Assembly (NCBI RefSeq): GCF_037975245.1
Contig: NC_092580.1
Location: forward strand, 13,858,501-13,922,500
From: Apostichopus japonicus
Taxonomy: Eukaryota > Echinodermata > Holothuroidea > Aspidochirotida > Stichopodidae
Length of the DNA: 64,000 nt
Direction: 5' to 3'
Below, piece after piece: positions 25,787 to 37,765 of this stretch. The position numbers were made by a program, and so were the translations under genes. The notes under the pieces were generated by a model. That model ran no database searches. It saw only the letters and a program-made list of their open reading frames with translations, and had not been told where the DNA came from. Each line of letters starts with the position of its first letter. The first letter of the stretch is position 1.

Positions 25787-28700
25787 CTATAACTCATCCT
25801 TCTTAGGTGATATAAGCATCAGGGATTTGTCCCTCGTTGGTTTATAGGTTAGTAGCTTTGCATAGTCTTTAAGTAGCTTCAGCCAATAGCATTCCACCTC
25901 ATCCAGCTTCAGGTGGTTCCAAACAAAATCACGGCCTCTTTAACATGAAGAAAATAAAAATTGTCGTTCGTTACAAACAAAATCACGGCCTCTTAACACA
26001 AAGAGAATAAATATTTCTCGTTAGTTACAGAATAACAGACGGCAAAAAGGCAAATGACTAAAATAAAATCATGATGTTCGAGAAACGATTAATGTTGATA
26101 TTTAATGAATCAAAATTCAGTTGTTTGTGTTTGTTCGAAATAACGTCATGAACATGTATTAAACCTATGTGGGGATTGGAAAATTGTAAAAGCAAGAATA
26201 TCTGTAAAGGATGATGTTGGGGACTGGATTTTAGTTTGATATATTACCCCTCCCTAAATTAAAACGTCTGAATAAATTTAAAAAAACAATTCGACTTGAC
26301 ATCAATAAACAAAGTTTCTCCAGTGAAGATTTCATTCCTACAGTATATCACTTTTATTTGTTGGCAAATCACAAGGTTTGGGTGGCCTGATGAAACATGT
26401 TTTCAGAGTTATCTATGGTAAATATTGTGTTTTATTTTATCCTTCTGAGATGCACCGTGTTGTTTATGTGAAGCTAATTATTAATTTAATCAATTTCTGA
26501 GTTCACTGGTTTCATCCCATCCTAACCAATAATTATTTTTCAGCTCTTGTCCATTGTTTCTTTTTCATTATTCTTCAGTCAGACTGCTGTTCATGATTAA
26601 CACTACTGTTATTGATACAAAAACATGCTTTGAAAAGTATGACTGTTTTTGAGATACCATTTACATTTTAGTGACACAGGAAATTGGGTTGATCGGGTCC
26701 AAACAATTTACGACCTGCACCAACAATTTAAGGCCGGGACACAAACAATTTAAGGAGGGGCACCAACAATGTAACATGGGGCACAATGCTTATGTCCTGT
26801 AACTTGGGACATCTCTTTTTGGACATGATGGTGGCACAGATAGGAACACGGTAGCCTGGAAGGGGGGGGGGGTGAGGGGAGGGCCTAGACCTGGGTACTT
26901 CATTCTCTAAAATTACAATGCAAAAAATACCAGAACCTATCATGACAAGCTTTTCCATCATCCACTGTGATTTCAATACCATTTGGTACAAATTTTAGTT
27001 ATTAAAGTTACCTTTTAGCAATCGCCTTGGAGATGTCCTGATTTGCCATTGCAAATTCGATCAGCTCTCTGTAATATTGAAGTGAGGATACAAACGGTAA
27101 GTTGCATTAAAAAACAAAACAAAAAAACAAAATTAAGACTAAATAGCAAAAGCAGTGTAGTGTGTCTGAATGTCAACATACTGGGGAAGATATGGGTGGG
27201 GTTGTGGGATGGGGTAGGGTGGGAAGTAAATGGGAACAGTTGGTTTTGGGTGAAGGAATGCATATTAAGCCTTAATCGTATATCCTGTTTTTTCTGTCTG
27301 TGTTCAGTTTAATATGAAACAATGGGTGGGTTGTGGGGTAGGGTGGGAAATAAATGGGAACATTTGTTTTTAGGTGAAGGAATGCATATTGTGCCTTAAT
27401 CTAACATCCTCGTTTTTCTGTCGGTGTTTACGTTTAAATATGCAACAATCGACTACACTATCACACAAGCCACGTTCGTCTTCTTTCTTCAGAGGTTTAC
27501 ACCACAACCCCTCCTACTGCATACGGAAACAGATTTGTAGTCACCATGGTTTGAAGGAAAAACATAAGTAAAGTGTCATGGAACAAACATGACAAAAAAA
27601 ATGTAAAAGTCTGTTTGCTAGGAACCTTACTTAGTATTCTCCAGACTGGAGGGTAAAGGTATGTAATGAACCCATGGCTTGAGTGCTGGATAGAAAAACT
27701 CCAGCCACTGGTCACCGACATGAAAGACAAGGGAACCGCAAAGGAATAAATGTTTAAAACGGAAGCTGGCAGCTACACCGCGAAAGTTGAACAGGTATCT
27801 GTAATGGAGAAATGTGTGACACATAATTAATATATGGGTATCTGTAATGGAAAAATGTGTAACACATAATTAATATGGAGGTATGTTTACATTAACTTTT
27901 TGTCTTAATATTGTTTTATAATGACAATTCCTCCTAGACTTGTCAAGTCCACAAAATGAAAGTTAAACTGTCACTGATACATAAATTATAATCATCCATT
28001 GTTCCACCTGGTAGCATAAATTAAAAAACTAACCTGTATTTGCAATGTTCTTCGAGTGTTATAGGGTCTGCAGGGGGTAAGTACAATGTGTCCTGTTAGA
28101 ACCAAAAGAAATAGAACATGTTCCGTCACTGTCAGTGATACTATTTTAAAAGTTAAAGTTAGGACATTTATTTGTTTTTAATGAAATTTTTATAAACATT
28201 TATAAGCAAATCAAGAAGCAGCAAACTGATGGGGAAATTAAAAAAAAAAAAGTGTAGATTTTTCTTGCAACTAAGATAGAAAGACTCAAATAATTGGTAC
28301 AAGTTAACATGACAATGTACAAAACTACATAAATATCCTGTTCTAAGAGAATTGAAAAAAGAACCACCACACTAAAAAAGAGAAAAAAGAAGTAAATGTA
28401 ACGTACTGCATCTGATTTCCAAGCTTGGTTTTTGGTGTAACGAGCATTGACTAGTTCAGGGTTCGACTGGGAGAGGCGTACTAAAGGATCTCTTTCGGCA
28501 CTCGTTCTGAAAGGAAAGTAAGTTGCTATTTAATGTAAAGTGGCATCATTTCGACAATTGGGCTGAAATGTTTTTAACTTTGCTTACATTTAAATATTAT
28601 CAGAGGAATATAGTATTCATACACCTGAAACTTTCCATTTGTGATAAAGAACCTCAAAGTCAAGAGTATATTGTCAGCAAAGCAATCACTCCCAAATTTG

Positions 28701-31700
28701 TACCAGATAACGACAAATCAAAAGCATTACCCATAGGGTTTAGTAGCGTACCTCCCGATTAATCAAGATGGTCCTGTTTTTGCAACATATATGTTGTCCC
28801 ATCGGTTATATAAAATTGTTCTGATTTTCTCAAGGTCCTTGTGCCATTCAAAATGATCACTGTTGTTACAATATATGCAGACTAAACAAATGTTGTATGC
28901 ATCATTATTCGCAGCCTGTTTCGAAAGCATAGGTATGACCATTTTCAACATACAAGATTGACGGTTGCATATTAACCCTTTTTCAAATCCAAAATTTCTT
29001 GAAAGGAGAGGGAGTATCCCACTTTTCAATAAAAAATGGAAATAAAGTAACTGCAGTTATGTAGGGAAAGTAAATATTAGTGAGGATTGTCTATCAGAAA
29101 TTCAGAGACTACCCAATGTGATCCATTCTCAAAGTCATTTGGACAAACTTTGGCAAATTTTCAACCAAAATTTGAGCTGTAGACTAAGATATTGTGATTT
29201 GGGTTTCAGCTAACTTTGTGATTTTGTCATCCCTTATTTAATGAAGTTGACCAAAATATAAAGAGCGAATAGGCTGTGCATGAATGTAAATAGTCTGCAT
29301 TCAAGATAACCTACCTTGAGCCAATAAAGAATGCAATATCTTCTTTCTCTTCCCAGGGTATCTTGTCAGCTTCCCTGGATAACATGAAAAGAAGGGATAA
29401 TCATTGGAAAAGAATGAAATCACAACAAGCCCAAGATCCAGGCATTGCCAAACTTGAATGTTAACCCCAGTGAAGTAGTCACAAGGGGACTGCAGGGGGT
29501 GTAGACCCCCACATTTTGTGTCCCCCCCTCTCCAATAAACGAAAAGTTATTACAAATATGTTTTTGAGTTTAGAAAGAAGGTTCTGCCTGCCTGCAGAGA
29601 AAATCATTTTGGCCCCCTAAAATGTCTAGCTACGCCCATGGTTAACCCTGATATACTAACTTTCCTAACATGTAATCATTCAAATTACCCATACCCCCTC
29701 CCCCGATCCCAAACTTTACTGATTACTAACCCTTCCAATTATATTTTTCTACCTTAAGATTTGACAGGACCAAAGGGACAGCTTGTGGCATTTGGCTTTC
29801 ATCTTGGGCTGACCAGAATTCCATTTCTACCTCTAACCACCCAGTAACCCCTCCCCCTTTCCCCCCACCCCCATCCAGCCATGTCAGGAAAACTAAATGT
29901 TAACAGTTGCCACCATGTCACAAGCCAATCAGCCTTAAGAATATTAAAAACAATCATCATAAATTACATTTATATAGCGCTTAAAACAGCGTTTCAAAGC
30001 ACTCTACAAAGTAGGAAAGAGACAAAGGAAACCAAGGAAAAAAAGAAACTAGGAATAAAATAGAAATAATGGGAGTGTTTACTATGCCTACTCTATAAAC
30101 ATCAATGGCAAACACTGACTTGTTTAACTTTGTTCTAAACTGGTCCCATCTTCCAAGCCCAGTTGGGAAAATGGGCCATACTGCTGGTCCGCCTTCCCAA
30201 AATGTCCAAGCTGGATACATGATATCCCAATGCTGAGTTTTCACCTGTGATATAGGAAGTACAAAACATGAAATTTACAGTACTTACTGAGCACTTTATT
30301 TGTCAACACTGAGGAACTGTTTGTCAAATATCAGCTCCATGCTGCAATACTGTAGATCCCTTAAAAATTAAATATAGGCAAATGTGACTCAAATCAAACA
30401 CAGAACTCTCTTGTCAAATGGGGAAATAAATGGGGCGAAAAGGAGGGGGAAAAAAAAAAAGGGAATTGATAATGCTTGCTTTTTACCTTGCTGAATGAAA
30501 AGACAGGTTTTGGATTGATTGGCTTTGGACTCTGAGGCCAGTCTCTAGGATTTAGAATAAATTCCATGTTTGGAAGCTTGTGTATGTTCTTCAGGATAAA
30601 ATGTTCCACGCCAGAACATCTATGAAGAAAGAGAAAAGGAAAAGGCCTTATATATTTACAGGTTAACCAGAGAAGAAATCCTAGCTGGATTTCAATCATG
30701 CATATGGACATGGAGAGGTTGTCTTTCAAGGTTGACCCTTGATGCAGACTACTTTAGGGTGCCTTTGTTTGTGCTTATTATTTTTAAATTAAGTATGCAG
30801 ACAAATGTTATATATTATTTCATATTATCTGAGGAAATCCAGTGTATGCTTGTGGTTGTTACCGATATCTTTGAGTAACTTTCATCTTTTTAATACTGAT
30901 ATGTATGCTATTCAAGGTAAGCACAAGCAACGTACTTCCTTTCAATCCTTTATTCTCTTTTACTTTAATTAACTCAATTAAAACAATAATAGTACCACTT
31001 TTTGTTTTACTAACTGTGATATGTTAAGCTTGTTGTGATTCAAAAGAATTCATTCTTCATCAAACTTGAAACAAGTAATGAGCTCTACAGCCAGGGAAAG
31101 AGACATAACTTATGTTAGAGTCTGGAAACACACTGGACATTTCAGACTACCTAAATGTGGTCTATGCAATCCCTGAAATGTCACTGACACCTACAGTATA
31201 TCCCATAGGGAAAACAAAAGTATTTTCAGATTATCTGGCCAAGTGCAAGACAAAAGTATATTTAATTCTTACCTCGCAGGGAACATACATTTCTCCCCAC
31301 GATAAAGTTTATGATTTATGATCTGGTACTTTGTCCCCATTGACTTGGCAGCATCTATGTCATCTTGAGAGATTCCACCTCTCTCCTTCCATGGCGCCAG
31401 ATCTTCATCAATCACACTATAAAGGAAACGGTGATGATGTTACCTTACAATGTAAAGATAATGTCTTTATACTATCAAAGTAAATGTAATGCACTACAGA
31501 CTAACGGTATGTGAATAGTACCTTTACTTTTTAAAAAGCAAAAGACCTTTACTGTAGTTGCAAGATGAAACTAAGGTAATACCTTTACTCTTTACAAAGC
31601 AAAGGAAATTATTGTAGTTGCAAGATAAACTAAGGGAACCTCTTTTCTTTGTAATACTAACGCTAATGCAGGGAATAGCAAAATTGTGTCGCAATTGTTA

Positions 31701-32587
31701 AATTTAAGGTAGTACTGTTACAACACACAAAGTAAAGGGTGAGGTTGTAGTGGCCTCACATGACTGACAGACTCGCCTGTGTTGATATGCTGTAGCAATA
31801 ACTAGAGTGCTCTGTAAGTATCTCTTATATCTAATATTTGTACCAGTTGAAGTTTCTCTCTTTACGACTTACTCGGTAAAACAAGAGCAATCATTTTCAG
31901 TAAACTCTTGATAGTTCTTCAAGGCATCATCAATTAGGCTTTTATATTTAGACCACTCATCTGAAAATAAAATTTAAGTGAAGTAATACAGATTCAATCA
32001 TGCTGTGCAGATACAAAATTGAGCATATCTCCAAACATGCTGCTTTTGCTTAAAAACACGATAAAATTACGTTTTTAATAGACCTTACAGAAAGTTTACA
32101 CTCAGCAGGACAAAGACTATCAAGGCCTAGCCCTGGAAACAATTCCATGGAACATTTTTAATATTCTGTTAGTTACCAGATAGGCTAGGCTCACGAAGTT
32201 GGAATCCTGAAACAGTTTACAATCGGTGCCATACTACTTAGTCCAACGAACTAAACAAACTTGACGCCTATGATCTTACAGTCTCAGCTTGCGTCGGCCT
32301 AAGATAGTCCACATTATCATGATTTCATACAAAGAAAGCTTGTAGCGCAATTGGTAGCTGCACACATTAAAGCCAAACAACATATATTTAACGATGACGT
32401 GTAGAACAAACCGACCGCAAAACCACACAGAACACAAAACATACGTAAAATTACCTTCTGCGACAGAATTATCACTTTTTGCATAGCAATCTGTTACGAA
32501 GATTGGACAAAATACACATAAAAAAGTGTAAATCGTTACAATGAAAGACTTCTTCAGCACCTTCTTCGAATACATGGAGGCGGCCAT
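25787..32587 (-). CDS. POGLUT1: Protein O-glucosyltransferase 1 (Rumi/POGLUT1), complete
   Basis: Eleven minus-strand exons join in frame: 32587-32455, 31960-31873, 31416-31273, 30619-30487, 30244-30120, 29374-29315, 28506-28407, 28092-28034, 27798-27631, 27068-27012 and 25937-25787, giving 405 residues (human about 392). The ATG at 32587 has a good context (AAAATGG) and opens a signal peptide ending near DCYA. Family-specific blocks: NCSCF-like cysteines, RGGISQ, CMFPARCSGVEH, PRDWPQ (Asp148, aligned with the aspartate reported as catalytic in human), [64 protein letters not shown] and CYW. The C-terminus is KDEL, the ER retention signal. The enzyme transfers glucose (and xylose in some relatives) from UDP-sugar to serine in Notch-type EGF repeats in the ER. 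Two acceptor regions are duplicated (see separate entries). The gene is convergent with the PLC-like pair. Confidence 0.97.
25921..25998 (-). repeat. Tandem duplication of the POGLUT1 last-exon acceptor region (54-bp shift)
   Basis: ACAAAATCACGGCCTCTT occurs at about 25923-25940 and 25977-25994. It covers the AG acceptor and the first 19 or so bases of the last exon. The upstream copy would also give an AG and an open start (RGRDFV) but meets a stop after about 17 codons, before KDEL. Confidence 0.85.
27190..27440. repeat. Tandem duplication, unit about 130-135 bp, in a POGLUT1 intron
   Basis: The block with GGGTAGGGTGGGAA, AAATGGGAACA and GTGAAGGAATGCATATT occurs twice, about 27190-27322 and 27322-27440, with a few differences. 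Confidence 0.85.
27791..27880 (-). repeat. Tandem duplication of the acceptor of POGLUT1 exon 9 (43-bp shift)
   Basis: GTATCTGTAATGGA followed by AAATGTGT and ACACATAATTAATAT occurs at about 27795-27835 and 27838-27877. The real acceptor AG is at 27800-27799 (minus) and the copy at 27843-27842. The 43-base shift would break the frame if the upstream site were used. Confidence 0.87.
29468..29640. mobile_element. hAT-like mini element (173 bp) in a POGLUT1 intron
   Basis: A perfect 8-bp target duplication GTTAACCC (29460-29467 and 29641-29648) encloses a segment starting CAGTGAAGTAG and ending CTAGCTACGCCCATG. The inner CTAGCTACGCC end is typical of the same family as the other elements here. 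C-rich and G-rich blocks lie inside; there is no coding capacity. The terminal inverted repeat is weak. Confidence 0.7.
29955..30010. repeat. Fragment of a dispersed repeat (ATATAGCGCTT type)
   Basis: The string ACATTTATATAGCGCTTAAA followed by CAAAGCACTCTACAA is the familiar end of a dispersed retroposon type common in marine animals. Only a fragment is present, overlapping the intron side of POGLUT1 exon 5. Confidence 0.45.
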
Positions 32588-33197
32588 TTTAATGGGGTGC
32601 ACAGAAGAACGATGTCAAATTTAAGGTATATCGTTTTCTTCTCTGTTTACGTTCGAGACATTACATTTTACTCCAAGTTATTGATTGGCAAAAACCATGA
32701 TTGTGCCATTTTTAAAACCTTATCTCAAGTACATTCATGTCTCAAATTTAAGACCTAAAAGAGGGTTGAGGGACTTGATAAGATTGATGTGGTAGAGGTA
32801 GTAATAATTTTCGCGGAAGCCTTGTTTCTGTATTGATTTTCAAGTTGTAGGCCGGCCTAAGTTAATCTTCACAGCTGCAATTTGCGTTTAATCGTTACAG
32901 CAAAGACAAAAGGCAAAAATGACAATGTAAATAATAAAGAAAAGAAACACCTACTACACAAGAAGAGCACTGTGCAGTGATTTTTTTTTAACGGCAAAGT
33001 TTATAGGCCTATTGTATCTGATGCCATCCTATAAAGGCCATAGGCCTACGTATATTGGGCGCAAATATTAGCATGCTGAAAATCGCTAGAAATGTTTAAA
33101 ACTACTTCCCTAAAGGCTCTGAGCCTCCAAGTTAATCCAAAACATTTAGGAGTGTAAAAATATTGTTGCAGTTGGTTAATTCTAGGCCACAGTACAG

Positions 33198-34491
33198 CAG
33201 GGGCGTATCCAGGATTTTCCAATAGGGGGGCGCCAGGCATGAATGATCGCCGTCCTGGGGGAGGGGTGTACAATTTTTGCTTTCGAAGAAGGGCTGAAAT
33301 GCAAAACGGTGTCATATGCATGGGCGGCGATCCGTACTTCCGAGTGGGGGGGGGGGGGGGATATGACCTTGTTGGCTATCTAAGCGTAGCGCCACCATGA
33401 GTTGGCGCGAAGCGTACAAGAAAATTTTGGGATTAACAAACCCTCTAGATGGCCGGAAACGGCACTTCCCGAGGTTTCCAAGCGGCATATACCCAACTTT
33501 AAAATAGGGATGTCATGTCCGAAATATCTCATAATCAGGATCCAAAATACTTTTTTTTTTTAAATTTCGGGTGTTATTTTGGGAAAATTGCCCCTGTCAA
33601 TCTTGTTTCAGGCGCAACGTTAGAATGTTCGAGAGCTCTTTTATATTATTCGATGAAAGAAAATGGCCTCATGCAGGCTATTATAGGCCTATACACATGC
33701 AATACACAATTACACATAGTTACATTCCTAGGTACCGATTGCTAGGGCATCCGGGTGAAACGTGTATTAAGCATTACCCTGGTTACATGAGATTCTCAGC
33801 TGTTCGAGGTAACATGTACGTGTGTAGGCCTACTATAGGGCCTATATGAATACTATGAGGGTGCATATATGTACTATATCAATACCGTGGGCGCAATAAT
33901 ACATTTTGTTGTTATAGGGCCAATGAAGCCTACAGTCAACTATTTTTGCTTTATAAAGACGCTTTATTTGAAAAGATCGCACTGCGTTTATGGTAGGCGA
34001 GAAATGAAGCTAAAAAAGAGCCGTACATTAACGAAGATGCATAAATGTAGGCATGAAAATATTCTTATCCCTGGCATTTGGTGGGGGGGGGGGGATATGG
34101 TGCATTACATCCCCTCCACCCAGGATCGCCGCCCATGGCCATATGTGATCCATTTTTCGACCTTAATAATAAGCAACATTTCCAGTAAATATGGACACAA
34201 AATGCACAATTTAGTATGGCTGGCATGTCACTTAGTGTTTATAGTGATAATACAAACACAATTACCATCTATGTTTCTAAAACTATTATGCCGCCGAACT
34301 TCGCCAGAACCTTTTTTTGGCAAACAAAAAATAAAGCATACGGGAGGGGGGGGGGGGTTGAGCGATCACGGACATCTCACATAAAGGTCGTCATCAATTT
34401 TTTTTTTTTTTTTTTTTGCTAAACTTTTTTTTTTTTGGTGACGCCAATAGGGGGGGCGCGCGCCTGTTGCGCCCCCCTGGATACGCCCCTG
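33198..34491. mobile_element. Inverted-repeat transposon (1,294 bp) with 6-bp target duplication, host of a nested element
   Basis: The ends CAGGGGCGTATCCAGG and CCTGGATACGCCCCTG are a perfect 16-bp inverted repeat. The direct repeat GTACAG (33192-33197 and 34492-34497) flanks them exactly; I could not extend it to eight bases. Inside lies a separate element at 33319-34137, so the host itself is about 470 bp and non-autonomous. Confidence 0.82.
33319..34137. mobile_element. hAT-like element (819 bp) nested in the 33198-34491 element
   Basis: The ends CATGGGCGGCGATCC and GGATCGCCGCCCATG are a perfect 15-bp inverted repeat. The flanks GTCATATG (33311-33318) and GCCATATG (34138-34145) match at 7 of 8. 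It carries the CTATCTAAGCGTAGCGCCAC core at 33376 followed by GGCCGGAAACGGCACTTCCC, also found in the 16113 element. A 171-codon frame begins within it but shows no transposase features. Confidence 0.82.
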
Positions 34492-34901
34492 GTACAGAGC
34501 CGAATAACAACTTCCCTATGCAAGATGGTCACTATTGGTTAAAAAAAAAGCTTAACTGGCAATTGTAATAGTTCGACGATTTAGGGTTTTCATTGAAAAA
34601 ACTTAAGCTCATGTAGAAGGCTGTTGACGGTCAACACATAAGCACGACGTAATATGTGAATACCAATCCTTTGTGGTCTTATTATTATGTAATCCTTTGT
34701 AGCCTACAAAGCCTACAGCGATATGAAATAGTCTGTGACCTACTGTCGTGTACATTGTACCGTAAATGTGCGGTATACTTGTGTAAACGAATATAAAGCA
34801 TGTATGCACTATATGCATCATACGCATATACGCCACTGTACTATTTGTATCGTACGTATTGTACATTACCGAATTGCTAACTCCTAGCCGATCTTCTCGG
34901 C

Positions 34902-34990
34902 ATGATGTTTGTGAATTCCGTCTGCATGCAGAGCTAATGCGCACATGCGTTTTCAAGAAATTCAAAGCATTCTCGATGATAAGAATCTAT
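34902..34990. repeat. Degenerate copy 1 of an unknown interspersed repeat
   Basis: Contains GCATGCAGAGCTAATGCGCA, TTTTCAAGAAATTCAAAGCA and TCTATCTTGAACTTAG, similar in order to the copies at 37.6 and 39.4 kb. Confidence 0.4.
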
Positions 34991-36716
34991 CTTGAACTTA
35001 GCCCACTGTGAGGTATGAATTTACTTTTGTTTTTGTGTCAAACAAATGGGCATATATTGAACATATATTCTGTGGTGTAATCAATGATTTATTCTGCGAC
35101 TAATGGTACGGGCAGTGTTAATAGCACATGTAGGCCTACATACACCAATAATATTATATGATCTAGACACCCTGATCCGGGTAGAATGTTGGAAAGACGT
35201 GTAGGATTGCTGTGTATTTGTGTGTGTGTGCATATGGGTGTACACATTACATTCAGTAAGTTGTGCTTGTGTCTAATGGAGCGGTAAAGTGCTATTGTTT
35301 TGGATGCATGAACATATTCTGCATTGCACAGTTGCAGTTAGGAAGTTTAAAAACTACTCGAATAACACAAAGTCATCAGGACTTAGCCTAAGCGGTAGGC
35401 TAAAAAACAAGAAGTAATGTCTAATCTTCTTGTACAATTATTCGTACACTTTAACGTTCCCCCTTAACTTTCAGTTTCATATGAAATGTTGGTTAGTTAT
35501 GGTTTGGCCTTGCGTGAAATTTACAGGATGTGCATTCTGTGCGCGCATTGCGCATTGGTTTCAGAGTTTACTCACAGACCTATGTGGTTGCGCCAGAGAG
35601 CCTTTTTGGTCACTTGGCGCGATCTTTGTTTTTTAGCTCATCGATTGAGCATATAGTCAAGGTTAACCATGCCGTCTCACATTTCGGACTCGATCCACCG
35701 CGTGGGATGAATGTGCCGATAAATTGCAGTTCTGTACGTCAAGAAAATTTGGAGCTTAGTTGGCATAAAGCAACCCAGTATGTATATATAAAAGGGAGTG
35801 AACTAGAATAATCAGTAAGCCTTGTCTTCTAACACTCGTTGTCGTCATGTAATCATATATAGCATTTCAATAACATTGCAAACCGTTATATTCCTTGTGC
35901 AAAAGCTCGAGCTTACATTACGGTCCGAGCTTGAAAATAACAATCCACTCTGCACCAATGATGCCTCCCAGCTGTAAACATATATAGCTGGTATATGTCA
36001 GTGGATGCGTGACGAAAAGATGAAGACAAAAAAAGAGAGGAAATAATGATTTCATCGCAAATATCCCGAGTTTATCGATTTGTCCACCCATGTAGCAACT
36101 GTTAGAGTACACATTGTGGTCAGATTGGTCCACGTGAATTCCACGGTCTAGAAAACAGTATACCGTTAACCACAGTCATAGGCCTACTGTTACTATTGCA
36201 GTATCACGCCAGAAGGTTTGGTTCACCGTCTCAGGCTGGCGTAGCCTATATATAGTCGTTACAGCTTACAACATCTTTCCAAACTAATAAAGTATTTTTA
36301 CTTTCAGTAGTTTCGTGGTATATACTTTTCAGTATCTGAAAAGCGGTACCTGGTGTAACAATGACCAAATTAAGTTATATTCTGCTTTATACGTTCTTGT
36401 TTATCTGGTTTGCATTTCACCGTGATTGTATACGTTCCCTACACAGGAGCCAGTTTATTAAAGCCTTTCTTTCCGTTTCATAATGTCTGATTATTCATGC
36501 ATGATAACACGGTTCAGTGAAGTTCCCATCAGGGAAATCCTTCTTTGAGAGAGTAACTTTTTCCCAGGCTCGTATATGACAATATAGGCCTACATATACC
36601 AACACGTATAGGCTATGCATGGTTCACTAAAGCTAGGTTATTAACTAACTAAACATTTGATAATAGTAATCCACTAAACACGTACCAGTGATCGTTAACG
36701 TAAGTGATCGTTAATG

Positions 36717-36793
36717 CTATATATATATATATATATATATATATAGGCCTATATATATAGGCCTATATATATAGGCCTATATATATATATAGG

Positions 36794-36860
<67 letters not shown>
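36717..36860. repeat. (TA)n array with interspersed TAGGCC units
   Basis: A TA array of about 144 bases includes four TATATAGGCCTATATA palindromes, so almost the whole segment is self-complementary. Confidence 0.93.
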
Positions 36861-36865
<5 letters not shown>

Positions 36866-37614
36866 TGCATCGTTGCGGTTCGAAATCAGGTTAGTTACAC
36901 GGTTACTCAGCCCTGTGGTTATTTATGTACGACGTCGTGGTATCCTGCTATGTAGGTAGTCCTGATAGGCTTGTATAGCCTACTATACTGCTATAAAGAT
37001 ATATATATATATATATCACCGTCTTACCCCTTCTGTATAGAAGCAGTATGTACGGGCCATAGATTGAGATCCGTTATGTCGGGCAGTTTTTTGTATTTTC
37101 TTCTTCTTTCTTTTTGTCTTAGTAATTCTTTCTCTTTATTATTTGCCGAAGAAAGAAAGAAAAGGAAAAACAAAAAAACATACATATAATCGCCATTTTG
37201 AAAGCGCCCTCATTTCCCGCGAATAACCTTTGTGACATAACCCCAGTGAATGTGCATTGGTAAACAAATATAAACCCATATGCCAGATTTGTAAGAAATT
37301 GGTGTGTTAAACGGCCCTCTGAAAAACAAGCTCAGACTAAAACAAAATGCCCATAAGTTACTAGCCCACGGAAATGATATTCTCAATAATACATATGTAC
37401 AGTTATCGTTTCACGTGAGTTATTCCGTATGTACTACGTACAGTATATAACAAAGCAGTATGCTAGCATTGCCGCAGTACACTTCTGTGTACTTGAAATA
37501 CACAATGAACGCGCTGTATACGTACGTTACGTGCATGCGTGTGTTAAGTATATTCATAATAGCTTTTCGCATACACAGAAGTGATACTGCATCCAGCCAG
37601 TGATCTCGTTTATA

Positions 37615-37765
37615 TTAATTCAGCCTGCAGAGATTCATAAGCGCAGCCGTTTCCACGATTCACAGCGTTTCGTCGTGAAATTCATGAGGTAGGATTATAT
37701 CTGGTTTGAACTTAGTATGGAGAAATTTTAAACCTAATGTTAGAATAGTGTGTGTGTGCATTACT
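37615..37765. repeat. Degenerate copy 2 of an unknown interspersed repeat
   Basis: CAGCCTGCAGAGATTCATAA, then TTTCCACGATTCACAGCG, ATGAGGTAGGATTATATCTG and TAATGTTAGAATAGTGTGTG align in order with the copy at 39430-39605. Confidence 0.6.

Noticed and set aside
32588-32602. Upstream extension of the POGLUT1 start (HPIK before MAAS)
   Set aside because: The upstream codon is GTG rather than ATG; the ATG at 32587 has the better context and gives a normal signal peptide.
33869-34384. 171-codon frame in the nested transposon region
   Set aside because: It crosses the right border of the inner element and the poly-G tract and has no transposase motif.
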